A DNA stretch of 64,000 nt from assembly GCF_019443285.1 (NCBI RefSeq), contig NZ_CP080327.1:2910001-2974000 (forward strand). The letters run 5' to 3'. Made by a program: the position numbers and the translations under genes. Each line of letters starts with the position of its first letter. Position 1 is the first letter of the stretch. Shown piece by piece: positions 41,610 to 50,649 of the stretch. The notes under the pieces were generated by a model. The model did not search any database. It was not told where the DNA came from and saw nothing but the letters and a program-made list of their open reading frames with translations. The stretch is from Aquisediminimonas profunda (GTDB taxonomy: Bacteria; Pseudomonadota; Alphaproteobacteria; Sphingomonadales; Sphingomonadaceae).

Positions 41610-42119
41610 ATGTGTAGCATGATCGAAGCAAGCGCTAATCTCGCTCAATACTTCCGAACGGCGATGCGAAGCATGGCAAGTTCCGTACATCTGATAATGA
41701 CCGGCGAGAATGAAGAACGGGCGGGCATGACGGCAACTGCCGTAACCTCCCTGAGTTTCGATCCTTTGTCGCTGCTGGTTTGCATAAACAGGTCGGCCAC
41801 AATCTTCGATGTAGTGGAATTGAGCGGCCGCTTTTCAGTCAACGTGCTAAGCGAAGAAGATGTCGCAATTGCGAATGTTTTCGGCCAGTCCAGCAAGCGG
41901 GACGAGAGATTCACAAGAGGTGATTGGTCGGAAATTGGCGGCGTTCCAATTTTGAAATCTGCCGTTTCATCCATAGTCTGCAAACAGGCAAACTTCCTCG
42001 ATCACGGCACACATCGCATCATTATTGGACAAGTTATTGCTGTGCGATTGAACTACTCCGCACGGCCGCTGCTCTATGTTGATGGCACATTTGCCTCGGC
42101 AAAGCCCTTTTCAAGCTGA
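41610..42119 (+). CDS. Flavin reductase family protein
   Basis: A 169-aa FMN-binding split-barrel protein of the HpaC/HsaB kind that reduces free flavin with NAD(P)H to supply a two-component monooxygenase. AMRSMASSVHLIMTGEN, RAGMTATAVTSLSFDPLSLLVCINRSATIFD and FSVNVLSEEDV are the expected blocks, and the end is LLYVDGTFAS. The frame reads from 41454, but the extra N-terminus lacks family similarity and contains the operator motif; ATG 41610 or 41619 is favoured. The luciferase-type oxygenase at 56.3 kb is the likely client. Confidence 0.85.
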   Translation: MCSMIEASANLAQYFRTAMRSMASSVHLIMTGENEERAGMTATAVTSLSFDPLSLLVCINRSATIFDVVELSGRFSVNVLSEEDVAIANVFGQSSKRDERFTRGDWSEIGGVPILKSAVSSIVCKQANFLDHGTHRIIIGQVIAVRLNYSARPLLYVDGTFASAKPFSS

Positions 42120-42125
42120 CGGCCT

Positions 42126-43166
42126 TCAATTTAGGGGCGCGCGCCCGTCCTTTAGCATATCGAGGGCGACATCCACTATCATGTCCTCTTGCCCGCCGAC
42201 CATTTTTCGGCGGCCCAGTTCAACCAGTATCGCGCGTGTATCCAGACCATAGTCTGATGCGGCTTTTTCGGCGTGGCGAAGGAAGCTTGAATAGACACCG
42301 GCATAGCCAAGCGCGAGAGTTTCTCTGTCAACGCGAACCGGCCTGTCCTGTAGAGGCCGCACCAGATCTTCGGCGGCATCCATCAGCGCCATGACATTGC
42401 AACCATGGTTCCAGCCTTTGCGATCAGCAGCGGCGATGAACACTTCAAGCGGGGCGTTGCCCGCCCCCGCCCCCATACCGGCCAAGCTGGCGTCGATACG
42501 AACTGCCCCTTCCTGTGCAGCAACGATCGAATTCGCCGTCCCCAGGCTCAAATTATGATGGGCATGAATTCCGCGTTGTGTTCCCGAATTGAGCACGCGG
42601 TCATAGGCGCGCAGGCGATCCCGAACCCCATCCATGTCCAGGGCGCCACCGCTGTCGGTCACATAGACGCAGTGGGCGCCATAGCTTTCCATCAGCTTGG
42701 CCTGCTGAGCGAGGGCTTCTGGCTCAATCATATGGCTCATCATCAAGAAGCCCGCGACATCCATCCCAAGATCGCGTGCTATACCGATATGCTGCTTTGA
42801 CACATCGGCCTCGGTGCAGTGGGTCGCAACGCGCACGGATCGAACGCCCAGATCATAAGCGCGCCTCAGTTCCTCGACTGTGCCAACCCCGGGAAGGATC
42901 AGCGTGGTCAGGATCGAGTGCGTCAGGACATCGGCCACGGCCTCAAGCCATTCCCAGTCGGTATGCGCGCCAAAGCCGTAATTGAAGCTTGCCCCGCTCA
43001 ACCCGTCACCATGCGCAACCTCGATCGCATCGACCCCGGCCTCGTCGAGCGCTTTTGCAATGGCTCGAACATGGTCAATCCCGTACATATGCTTTATCGC
43101 GTGCATTCCGTCGCGCAGCGTCACGTCCTGGATGTAGAGCTTGTCGCGGGTTACATCGAATGTCAT
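42126..43166 (-). CDS. mhpE: 4-hydroxy-2-oxovalerate aldolase
   Basis: A 346-aa enzyme cleaving 4-hydroxy-2-oxopentanoate to pyruvate and acetaldehyde, the last carbon-splitting step of meta-cleavage pathways. The metal-binding [12 protein letters not shown] near the N-terminus, [14 protein letters not shown] (His pair, about 200) and [13 protein letters not shown] are present, and the C-terminal communication domain follows. It partners the acetaldehyde dehydrogenase encoded just before (ATG overlaps that stop by 4 bases), as in BphI-BphJ/DmpG-DmpF channelling complexes. Confidence 0.95.
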   Translation of the reverse strand: MTFDVTRDKLYIQDVTLRDGMHAIKHMYGIDHVRAIAKALDEAGVDAIEVAHGDGLSGASFNYGFGAHTDWEWLEAVADVLTHSILTTLILPGVGTVEELRRAYDLGVRSVRVATHCTEADVSKQHIGIARDLGMDVAGFLMMSHMIEPEALAQQAKLMESYGAHCVYVTDSGGALDMDGVRDRLRAYDRVLNSGTQRGIHAHHNLSLGTANSIVAAQEGAVRIDASLAGMGAGAGNAPLEVFIAAADRKGWNHGCNVMALMDAAEDLVRPLQDRPVRVDRETLALGYAGVYSSFLRHAEKAASDYGLDTRAILVELGRRKMVGGQEDMIVDVALDMLKDGRAPLN

Positions 43167-44092
43167 GCAACCATCCTTCGCGCTGCCAGAAGTTCGCCTG
43201 TCGCCTTGGCTGCTGCCGTCATGATGTCGAGGTTTCCCGAATAGCTCGGCAGGTAGTCGCCTGCTCCTTCGACTTCCAGAAAGATGCTGGTCTTGATCCC
43301 GGTAAAGTCGCCCATTCCTGGAATGTGCAGCCGGTTGTTGTCACCATAGCGCTCAAACTGGACTTCCTGTTTAAGTCGGTATCCTGGAACATAGGCCTGA
43401 ACCTTGGCGACCATCGCCTTGACTGAAGCCCGGATTTCATCCTCATCACCACCTTCGGACAGGGTGAATACTGTATCACGCATGATCATTGGGGGTTCGG
43501 CCGGATTGAGGATAATGATCGCTTTGCCCTTGGCTGCGCCACCAACCACTTCGATTGCGCGAGCCGTGGTCCGGGTGAACTCGTCGATATTGGCACGCGT
43601 GCCGGGGCCAGCCGAACGAGACGAGACTGAAGCCACGATCTCAGCATAATGGACCTTGGCCACTTGACTGACGGCTGCCACCATCGGGATCGTTGCCTGG
43701 CCGCCGCATGTCACCATGTTCACATTGGGCTGGTCGAGATGGGCTTCCATGTTGACGGGTGGAACCGTGAATGGACCGATCGCCGCTGGAGTGAGGTCGA
43801 CCACCTGGATCCCGTCGGCGCGCAGTGCTGCATCATGGACCTTGTGGGCATAGGCAGAGGTCGCATCGAAAGCGATGCCGATCTCAGGATAATTGGCCAT
43901 CCGCTTCAGCCCCTCGATCCCCTCATGTGTCGTCGCGATGCCGTGCGCGCGGGCCATCGCCAACCCTTCCGACGCCGCATCGATGCCAACGACGGCCACC
44001 AAATCCATGTTCTGCGGATATTTGATCATCTTCATCATCAGGTCTGTGCCAATATTGCCCGAACCGATGATCACTGCCTTGATCCGTCCCAC
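43163..44092 (-). CDS. mhpF: Acetaldehyde dehydrogenase (acylating)
   Basis: A 309-aa enzyme oxidising acetaldehyde with CoA and NAD to acetyl-CoA. The NAD-binding [12 protein letters not shown] at the N-terminus, the nucleophile Cys in [13 protein letters not shown] (about 125-130) and [21 protein letters not shown] are characteristic. A GTG at 44092 (MGRIKAV) with AAGGG upstream is preferred: the frame's first ATG (44125) would overlap the hydratase gene and add an atypical Cys-rich leader. It is coupled to the aldolase gene. Confidence 0.94.
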   Translation of the reverse strand: MGRIKAVIIGSGNIGTDLMMKMIKYPQNMDLVAVVGIDAASEGLAMARAHGIATTHEGIEGLKRMANYPEIGIAFDATSAYAHKVHDAALRADGIQVVDLTPAAIGPFTVPPVNMEAHLDQPNVNMVTCGGQATIPMVAAVSQVAKVHYAEIVASVSSRSAGPGTRANIDEFTRTTARAIEVVGGAAKGKAIIILNPAEPPMIMRDTVFTLSEGGDEDEIRASVKAMVAKVQAYVPGYRLKQEVQFERYGDNNRLHIPGMGDFTGIKTSIFLEVEGAGDYLPSYSGNLDIMTAAAKATGELLAARRMVA

Positions 44093-44103
44093 ACAAATTC
44101 CCT

Positions 44104-44901
44104 TCAAACAAAACGCGCAACACAATTCCCGATGCCGTGGAGCTGCATCTCGAAAACATCGCCCTTTACTGCAGGTGCCAATGGAACGAGCGAGCCGGAC
44201 AGGATTATGTCGCCCGCATCGAGAGAAACTCCGAAACCGCCCAGTGTATTTGCGAGCCAGGCGACTGCTTCGGCCGGCGAGCCTTGGACAGCCGCCCCAA
44301 AGCCCTCGCTTAGCGGCTCACCGTTCTTGTGGACTGATACCTTCAAGCTGGGCAGGTCAAAATTGTGCGGATCGGCCCGCGCTTCCCCCAGAATGAAAAC
44401 ACCACACGAGGCGTTGTCAGCCACCGTATCGATGATGCCTATCCGCCAATCATGGATGCGACTGTCTACAATCTCGAAACATGGTGCGATTGCTTCGGTT
44501 GCGGAGAGTACATCACTCGCGGAAACCCCAGGGCCCTTCAGCCCGCGTTTGAGAATGAAGGCAATTTCAGCTTCGGCGCGCGGCGCGATGAGTGCTTTGT
44601 CGTCGATGGAAATATCGCCTTCGACAGCCATCCAGTCTGTCAGGAAGCCAAAGTCCGGTTGATGGACGCCCAGCATGTCCTGAACGGCTCTGGACGTCAC
44701 GCCAATCTTCTTGCCGACAACCTTTTCACCATCAGCGCAACGACGCGCCAGAAATTCGAGGGAGATTTCGTAGGCATCCTCAATGGTAAGTGTGGGATCG
44801 CGTTCAGCGATCGGAAGAATGGTCTTGCGATTGCGCAAGGCAGAATAAAGTTCTTCGCCAAAGCGGCGAATCGCCGGATTCAGTTTATCAAGTTCAGCCA
44901 T
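44104..44901 (-). CDS. mhpD: 2-oxopent-4-enoate (2-hydroxypentadienoate) hydratase
   Basis: A 265-aa FAH-family hydratase that adds water to 2-hydroxypenta-2,4-dienoate, giving 4-hydroxy-2-oxopentanoate for the aldolase encoded downstream. The typical [25 protein letters not shown] segment (about 63-88), [12 protein letters not shown] (metal Glu residues, about 106-117) and the final [20 protein letters not shown] are visible. First gene of a three-gene operon (hydratase, dehydrogenase, aldolase), divergent from the RibB-like gene across two facing operator motifs. Confidence 0.93.
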   Translation of the reverse strand: MAELDKLNPAIRRFGEELYSALRNRKTILPIAERDPTLTIEDAYEISLEFLARRCADGEKVVGKKIGVTSRAVQDMLGVHQPDFGFLTDWMAVEGDISIDDKALIAPRAEAEIAFILKRGLKGPGVSASDVLSATEAIAPCFEIVDSRIHDWRIGIIDTVADNASCGVFILGEARADPHNFDLPSLKVSVHKNGEPLSEGFGAAVQGSPAEAVAWLANTLGGFGVSLDAGDIILSGSLVPLAPAVKGDVFEMQLHGIGNCVARFV

Positions 44902-44930
44902 CTATCCCTGACACACCCATTTGCGCCAAA

Positions 44931-44951
44931 CGCCACCTAACCTTTGGTTGG
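44931..44951 (-). promoter_or_regulatory. Operator-like motif 2
   Basis: On the minus strand it reads ACCAAAGGTTAGGTGGCG, about 30 bases upstream of the hydratase start. It faces motif 3 in inverted orientation. Confidence 0.6.
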
Positions 44952-44971
44952 ATGGGCAGAGAAGATTGCCC

Positions 44972-44990
44972 GGCCAAAAGTTAGGTGTTG
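44972..44990 (+). promoter_or_regulatory. Operator-like motif 3
   Basis: GGCCAAAAGTTAGGTGTTG, 86 bases before the RibB-like gene's ATG. Together with motif 2 it places one site toward each side of the divergent promoter. Confidence 0.6.
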
Positions 44991-45076
44991 CCGATTGCCC
45001 ATATGGCTTAGATAACACGTGCGTCGGTCGTTCAAAGAAATAACAAGGCCGAACATTGCGCGTCAGGAGTCTGGAG

Positions 45077-45742
45077 ATGGGCGGCATGTTGCGAGGAGCC
45101 TCGAACGGTCCATTGACCGTTCTGATTGAAAAGTCTGCGCTGGATGGTCGCGGACGCGGCTTGCTGTTTCAAGACGCCACAAGGATTAGCGCAGATCACG
45201 TAAACTTCATGGCGAGATACGGACGTGGCCTGATCGGTGCCGCCATGACCCCTGAACGCGCCTATGGGCTTGGGTTGGCGCCAATGAACGACAACAGGAC
45301 CAATGCCGACGCACCGCGCTATCTTGCAAGTGTGGAAGCGAAGGCTTGCACCGAAACGGGCATATCCGCCTCGGAACGTGCGCTTACCCTGCGCACTCTG
45401 GCAGAACCAACGGCTGTTGGCGAGGATCTTGTTTCACCCGGCCACATCATGCCCGCAATTGTCCCGAACAGGACGTCTAAAGACTCAAGGCTTGAAGCGC
45501 TCGCCTTTCATCACGCATCCCGCTTCAACGATGCGCTTGCCATCGCGTGGTGCGATATCCTTGATGAGCAAGGGAATGTCGCGAGCTGGACCTATTGTGA
45601 AGCTCTTGCTCAGGCCCATGCGCTCCCGCTGTTGGTCCGCATGGGCGAAGCTGCGGTCGATGCCCTAGCCTTGGCGAACAGTGCACTGGAGCCATCGATT
45701 AGCGTCGGTGCTGGCGGCCTTGACCGTGAACAATTCGCTTAA
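45077..45742 (+). CDS. RibB-like protein lacking catalytic residues
   Basis: A 221-aa protein clearly built on the 3,4-dihydroxy-2-butanone-4-phosphate synthase fold: FMARYGRGLIGAAMT, ETGISASERALTLRTL and LVSPGHIMPAI align with conserved RibB blocks. The acidic catalytic loop (DDEDRENEGD in Escherichia coli) is replaced by IEKSALDGRGRG, the GGHTEA site by SRLEALAFHHA, and the later CEL glutamate by CDI. It probably does not make the riboflavin precursor. A changed reaction or a binding role is possible; I do not know. ATG 45077 follows AGGAG. It overlaps the regulator gene's start. Confidence 0.75.
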   Translation: MGGMLRGASNGPLTVLIEKSALDGRGRGLLFQDATRISADHVNFMARYGRGLIGAAMTPERAYGLGLAPMNDNRTNADAPRYLASVEAKACTETGISASERALTLRTLAEPTAVGEDLVSPGHIMPAIVPNRTSKDSRLEALAFHHASRFNDALAIAWCDILDEQGNVASWTYCEALAQAHALPLLVRMGEAAVDALALANSALEPSISVGAGGLDREQFA

Positions 45743-48521
45743 GGCCGTCCGCAATAGGCCCTTGATTCCCGCCTCCGAGATCCAGGCGGGCCTTTCTGGC
45801 CTTATTCTAGCGACAAAATTGAGTCCGCCGAGACTTCGTAAATCGGCGTTGATCGCGCGCCAATCCCTTATGGATAAATTGAACCGCGCGCTCGATGTAG
45901 CCTTGACCATTGTTGCCGCACCTGCCGGATATGGAAAATCAACGGCCTTGGGAGAATGGTATTTGGGATTGGACCGCGGTTTGGTCGATGCCGCCTGGCT
46001 CACCGTGGACGAGTCCGATGATGATCCCATTCTATTCGCAAATCATCTCATCTCGGCGATAGACCACGGTATAGGCGAATTGAACGGCACATTACGGGCA
46101 TCAATCGATTTCAAGCTTGATATCGATTTGCGGGCGACCGCAACTTCGATCATCAATGCTACGGAAAAGACCAATCGCCATGTCGTACTCCTGATCGATG
46201 ATTTGCATGCAGTTTCAAATCCGGATGTACTCAGCCTGATTGGGCTGCTTGCGAATTCAGGCTCGCAAAAGCTGCATCTTTTGCTGAGCTCTCGCACCCA
46301 GCCAAACATTCGCCTCGCGAAGCTACGTGCATTGGGAGAAGTGCTGGAGCTGGGCTTGCGAGACTTGCGCTTTGACCGGGATGAAAGTCGAAACTTTCTG
46401 GTACTCAGCGCTCCTGACGCTGTATCGGATGAAGTTGCCGATCAGGTGTTTGCCCACACCGAAGGCTGGCCAGTCGGACTCAAGCTTGCAGCCTTGTCGT
46501 TTTCCCATGACAATCGTCCTGCCCTTGCACAGCTCTTGCCCGCAACCGGTCTGGGTGTTGCGGAATTCTTGCGCGACGAGGTTCTCGTCAGACTGCCGGC
46601 ACGTATTGCCGAGTTTGTCCTTGATGCTGGCGTCATAGGAGAGTTTTCAGCGGAACTCTGTGACACCGTGCTTGATCGCAATGACAGCGCAGCGCTGATC
46701 GAAGAGCTTGAATCGTTGCAAATGTTTATTTCAAGAGTGGGCCAGCCGGGCTGGTTCCGCTTCCACCAATTGTTTTCAGATGCTGTGGCGGCCATGGCCG
46801 CGCGTTCAGCGCCGGAGCGTAAGTCTGATTTGCACCGGCGAGCGGCAAATTGGTTTGAAGAGCGCGGCTACCCAGGACGGGCACTTCGACATGCGTTCCT
46901 CGCGGGCAATCCTGTAGATTCTGCCGAAGTCTTGAATCGCGTTTCGCATCAACTGGTTCAATCAGGCCGCGACGGCACGTTGATGCGCTATGCTTCCGCA
47001 CTGCCACAGGAGCTACTTCTCGACTATCCCGAAATTCAGCTTGATCGCGTATATGCTTTGACCCTTACTTGGCAGTTCAGCGAAGCAAACCGGATCCTGC
47101 GCGATGTCCGTTCAACGCTGATGAATGCGCAGCGTACGGCAAAATGGATTGAATCAGGGCGCGATCTACCGCGCATATTGCGCAAACAGATTTACTGTGA
47201 AATGCAACTGGCGATCCTCAGGGATGAGATGGTCCGCGCAGAAGCGCTTGCTCGCCAATGGCTGGCCATGGACGGTGGATATTCATTTTATGATGATGCC
47301 GTTTCTCAAACGTCTCTGATTTATGCTCAACGCGAGCAATTCAATTGTCAGGCAATTGCGGCATCTGGCCGAGCGCGCGAAATTTTTGTCAACAATGGCA
47401 ATCGCTGGGGAACGATTTGGCACGATTGCATCATTGGGGCGGGCTATTCGCAGATTGGCCAACTGGATCGCGCGCGGATCATCTATGAGGGATCGCTTGA
47501 GACAGCATTGGAGGTCATTGGCCGCGAAAATCCGGTGACCGCAATCCCCGCACTGCATTTGGCAGAATTGCTCTACGAGCAAAACGAAGTTGAGAGAGCG
47601 AGAGAACTTGTAGAGGAGTTTCTGCCACTTTCCACACGGATCGGCCTGGTCGACCAACTAGTCGCCGGTTATCAGACGAAGGTGCGATTGGCCGCACTGG
47701 AATCCACCAACGCAGCCCTGCGTGCTCTAGATGAGGGGTTGGAGATTTCTGTAGCGCGCGAGTTTGATCGTCTAAACGCGTTTCTTGTCGCTGACCGTAT
47801 CAGGATCCTGGCCGCTGCGGGCGAAACCGCCGAGGTTCGGCGTATCGGAATAGTCAATAACCTGTCTGCAGGACTTGAGACATTTTATCCGGCGAAAGGG
47901 CAGACAACTGCAGCAGCGGCGCGCGCGTTCGCAGCGGCTCACCTGGCTCTCGTCGATAACAATCTGGGCGGTGCAGAGATGCTGCTCCGCCGTTGGCTTC
48001 GGTTCTTAGACGATAACGGCTGTACCCGTTTTGGTATCCGATTTGGCCTTTTGCTGGCACATGTGCAGATTGTCATGGGCGAAGCCAAGCCGGCTCATCG
48101 CACTTTGCGCACAGCCCTTCAGCTTGGCGCCAAGGGCCGGTTTGTAAGATCCTTTGTCGACGCCAATCCTGCTGTCAAAGTTCAAATCGAGCAGATGGCT
48201 TTGAGTTCGGCAGGTGCCGATTTGGATCTCCTCACCTATCACAACCAAGTCGTGACGGCATTTGGCAGCAAAGCCGCGAAGGCTCCAAACAGTACCATCG
48301 ATATTGATGAACTTGGCGGCCAATATGATGCCTTGAATGACAGAGAATCCGAAATTCTCCTCATGATTTCGACCGGCATGATGAACAGCCAGATTGCGGA
48401 AGAAGCTGGACTGACGCTCGGAACAGTCAAATGGTATTTGCAGCAGATCTATGGCAAATTAGGGGTCAATCGACGATCCGAAGCCGTATTCAAGGCGCGT
48501 CAGCTGGGCCTGATTGCTTGA
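45726..48521 (+). CDS. MalT/LAL-type LuxR transcriptional activator
   Basis: A large ATP-dependent activator of about 931 aa. The NTPase part has Walker A VAAPAGYGKSTALGEW (about 65 residues in) and Walker B HVVLLIDDLHAV; a long helical tetratricopeptide-like sensor region fills the middle (to about 840); the C-terminus is a LuxR helix-turn-helix, LNDRESEILLMISTGMMNSQIAEEAGLTLGTVKWYLQQIYGKLGVNRR. Such proteins bind an inducer, oligomerise with ATP and activate nearby catabolic operons. GTG 45726 overlaps the RibB-like stop by 17 bases; GTG 45681 is another possible start. It is the obvious reader of the motif shared by the cluster's promoters. Confidence 0.9.
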   Translation: MNNSLKAVRNRPLIPASEIQAGLSGLILATKLSPPRLRKSALIARQSLMDKLNRALDVALTIVAAPAGYGKSTALGEWYLGLDRGLVDAAWLTVDESDDDPILFANHLISAIDHGIGELNGTLRASIDFKLDIDLRATATSIINATEKTNRHVVLLIDDLHAVSNPDVLSLIGLLANSGSQKLHLLLSSRTQPNIRLAKLRALGEVLELGLRDLRFDRDESRNFLVLSAPDAVSDEVADQVFAHTEGWPVGLKLAALSFSHDNRPALAQLLPATGLGVAEFLRDEVLVRLPARIAEFVLDAGVIGEFSAELCDTVLDRNDSAALIEELESLQMFISRVGQPGWFRFHQLFSDAVAAMAARSAPERKSDLHRRAANWFEERGYPGRALRHAFLAGNPVDSAEVLNRVSHQLVQSGRDGTLMRYASALPQELLLDYPEIQLDRVYALTLTWQFSEANRILRDVRSTLMNAQRTAKWIESGRDLPRILRKQIYCEMQLAILRDEMVRAEALARQWLAMDGGYSFYDDAVSQTSLIYAQREQFNCQAIAASGRAREIFVNNGNRWGTIWHDCIIGAGYSQIGQLDRARIIYEGSLETALEVIGRENPVTAIPALHLAELLYEQNEVERARELVEEFLPLSTRIGLVDQLVAGYQTKVRLAALESTNAALRALDEGLEISVAREFDRLNAFLVADRIRILAAAGETAEVRRIGIVNNLSAGLETFYPAKGQTTAAAARAFAAAHLALVDNNLGGAEMLLRRWLRFLDDNGCTRFGIRFGLLLAHVQIVMGEAKPAHRTLRTALQLGAKGRFVRSFVDANPAVKVQIEQMALSSAGADLDLLTYHNQVVTAFGSKAAKAPNSTIDIDELGGQYDALNDRESEILLMISTGMMNSQIAEEAGLTLGTVKWYLQQIYGKLGVNRRSEAVFKARQLGLIA

Positions 48522-49029
48522 CGCGATTAGCGTCGCAAAAAACGCACGCCATTTGCGCAGCAAGCGCCGGTTCGGAAAAATCGAACAGGGCATCGTTACC
48601 CGAAACCCACTGAAATTGATGGGACAGGCGAACGATCTTCCACTCACCAGCCAGTTTCTGGAAGCTATTTTCGTACCAGCCGTATTGTGTATTTGTGGAG
48701 CCGCCGCGGTCGGTTGCCTTGAAATGCCTGGCGACCATATAGGTGATTGCCGTCGCCCGCTCGCCTTCCAATTTTGCCGCAAAATTTGAATATTGATGGT
48801 GTCTTCGCACTTGTCCCAATGCGAGTTCTGCAAAACGCGTCCAGGCATCGGCATCGACTTCAATCTCCGGAAATCCAGTCAGGCGCTCGAAATCGACCCT
48901 GATCCTGTCGGCGAAGCATTTGCGATAAAGCGGCCAATCTCCAAGATCGAGGGCACGTCCAAAGTCGAGCATGACGGTTTCGATTTGGGCCCTTTCCCAG
49001 AGCATTGCGATCTTTTCCTCGGGCGTCAT
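48490..49029 (-). CDS. SnoaL/NTF2-like ring-hydroxylating-dioxygenase beta-type fold protein
   Basis: A 179-aa protein of the SnoaL-like NTF2 fold: IETVMLDFGRALDLGDWPLYRKCFADRIRVDFERL, then RHHQYSNFAAKLEGERATAITYMVARHF and GGSTNTQYGWYENSFQKLAGEWKIVRLSHQFQW. Members are small isomerases, dehydratases or cyclases, often acting on polycyclic or phenolic substrates. The reaction is not predictable. It is coupled to the OYE gene (ATG overlaps its stop by 4 bases) and its 3' end overlaps the regulator's 3' end by 32 bases in convergent orientation. Confidence 0.82.
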   Translation of the reverse strand: MTPEEKIAMLWERAQIETVMLDFGRALDLGDWPLYRKCFADRIRVDFERLTGFPEIEVDADAWTRFAELALGQVRRHHQYSNFAAKLEGERATAITYMVARHFKATDRGGSTNTQYGWYENSFQKLAGEWKIVRLSHQFQWVSGNDALFDFSEPALAAQMACVFCDANRVKQSGPADAP

Positions 49030-50123
49030 GTCGAAATTGCTCTGGGATAATCGCTATAGCCGATCTCGACAGGCAGACCCGGAACGCCATAGACCTTCGT
49101 AAAATCCGGAATGGCAAGCGCTGCGCCGCGTGCAAACCTCTCTGGCAGGTCGGGATTGGCGATGAACAACTGTCCAAATGAAACGAGATCTGCCTCGCCC
49201 GCTGCGAGTGCAGCTTCCGCCGATTCTGCCGCGAAGCCTCCGTTAGCGATCAAGACACCTCGATAATGTTGACGCGCAAAGGCACGTGTGTTGACGATTG
49301 TCGGGTTCATCGCCTGATCATCGGGTAGCGGCTCCATCATATGGACATAAGCAAGATCGGCATCGTTGAGTTGATCAAGGAGAAAGCCGAAAAGTGCAGC
49401 AGGATCTGAGTCAGACATGCCATGTGCCCTGCTTGATGGGGAGAGTTTCAGGCCAACATTGGCACCAAATGCCTGCTGAACTGCGCCAACGATGCCCAGC
49501 AGAAAGCGCACCCGGTTTTCAATCGATCCGCCATAGTCATCATTGCGGCGATTACTGCCATCCTGAAGAAATTGATCTATCAGATATCCAAAGGCACCGT
49601 GGATTTCGACACCGTCGAATCCAGCACGCGACGCACGTTCCGCGGCTTTGCCAAAGGCCTTGGTCAAACCCCTGATTTCATCGACCGACATCGCACGTGG
49701 AACGGACATTGGGTGCTTGCCAGAGAAAGTATGAAGCTCGCCTGCCCCCGCAATCGGGCTCGGTGCAAGAGGGGCGACCTCTCCGGGCATCATGGACATA
49801 TGGGCAACACGCCCGCAATGCCAAAGTTGCATGAAGATGCGCCCGTTTTTCTCATGCACAGCGTCCGTTACAGCGCGCCAGCCAGAGATGAACCGATCAT
49901 CGAAGATGCCCGGCGCGTTGATATATGCAGCACTTGTGTCTGCAACCATTGTGCATTCCGTAACAATCAGGCCTGCATCGGCGCGTTGACCATAATAGTC
50001 CGCCATTGCGGAATTGGGCAGGCCGCCCAAAGCGCGCAGACGCGTCATTGGCGCCATGACTATTCGATTGGGCAGTTCAAGTGTGCCGAGTGAGGCTGGC
50101 GAGAAAAGTGTCGGATGGTTCAT
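49026..50123 (-). CDS. Old Yellow Enzyme-family FMN oxidoreductase
   Basis: A 365-aa TIM-barrel alkene reductase. FMN and substrate blocks are ELPNRIVMAPMTRLRA, IFMQLWHCGRVAH, GFDGVEIHGAFGYLIDQFLQDGSNRRNDDYGGS and ANGGFAAESAEAAL. The substrate-anchoring pair is normally His-x-x-His or His-x-x-Asn; here it reads His175-Gly-Ala-Phe178, so one carbonyl-binding residue is missing while the Tyr (180) remains. It would reduce an activated C=C bond, perhaps of a quinoid or enone intermediate, with altered specificity. ATG 50123 (MNHPTLF) is the natural start. Divergent from the MAPEG gene across motif 4. Confidence 0.9.
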   Translation of the reverse strand: MNHPTLFSPASLGTLELPNRIVMAPMTRLRALGGLPNSAMADYYGQRADAGLIVTECTMVADTSAAYINAPGIFDDRFISGWRAVTDAVHEKNGRIFMQLWHCGRVAHMSMMPGEVAPLAPSPIAGAGELHTFSGKHPMSVPRAMSVDEIRGLTKAFGKAAERASRAGFDGVEIHGAFGYLIDQFLQDGSNRRNDDYGGSIENRVRFLLGIVGAVQQAFGANVGLKLSPSSRAHGMSDSDPAALFGFLLDQLNDADLAYVHMMEPLPDDQAMNPTIVNTRAFARQHYRGVLIANGGFAAESAEAALAAGEADLVSFGQLFIANPDLPERFARGAALAIPDFTKVYGVPGLPVEIGYSDYPRAIST

Positions 50124-50180
50124 TCGGCGATTCTCCATTGGCCCTAAAAGGCTTGGCGTCGGGAGACATGTGCTTCACCA

Positions 50181-50199
50181 TCCAAAAGTAAGGTTCGGC
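50181..50199 (+). promoter_or_regulatory. Operator-like motif 4
   Basis: TCCAAAAGTAAGGTTCGGC, midway between the OYE gene (minus) and the MAPEG gene (plus), 52 bases before the latter's ATG. Confidence 0.5.
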
Positions 50200-50251
50200 G
50201 CAAAGCAGGCGATCTATCCTCGTGGCCGACAGTCCAACAGGAGGCCGAACC

Positions 50252-50647
50252 ATGAATAGTAACCTTGTGTGCGCAGCATTGTTGATGGTCTTGCTGTTTG
50301 GCCTAGGCTTCGCGGTGTCGCTCGAGCGTGCCAATTCCAGCAAACTGGGCGGCATACCAACGGATGAAACGAGCCGCTTGTTCAAGCTCATCCGTGCGCA
50401 CGGCAATGCGTCGGAATATGTTCCGACGGGAATCGCTTTGGCCCTCTATTTTTCCGTTACGGCGAGTTCCCTGGTCATTTCTGCACTCATTACGGCATTC
50501 ACGGTTGCGCGTTATGCTCATGCAATGGCACTCATCGTTGGCGGAAGCATGAACCAATTCAGCCTCCTTCGTTTTGTTGGAGGGATGGGCACATATATTT
50601 CGGGGATCGGGTTGGCTTTCAGTCTGCTTTCAGCCGCGCTGGGGTAA
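50252..50647 (+). CDS. MAPEG-family membrane protein
   Basis: A 131-aa integral membrane protein with four helices and the MAPEG pattern SLERANSSKLGG, then LIRAHGNASEYVPTGIALALYF and ARYAHAMALI. MAPEG proteins are glutathione-dependent enzymes or related membrane proteins; Arg and Asn of the RAHGNASEY segment fit the glutathione site. It could detoxify a reactive intermediate of the pathway, by inference. ATG 50252 follows AGGAGG. Only two bases separate its stop from the convergent SDR gene's end. Confidence 0.85.
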   Translation: MNSNLVCAALLMVLLFGLGFAVSLERANSSKLGGIPTDETSRLFKLIRAHGNASEYVPTGIALALYFSVTASSLVISALITAFTVARYAHAMALIVGGSMNQFSLLRFVGGMGTYISGIGLAFSLLSAALG

Positions 50648-50649
50648 GG

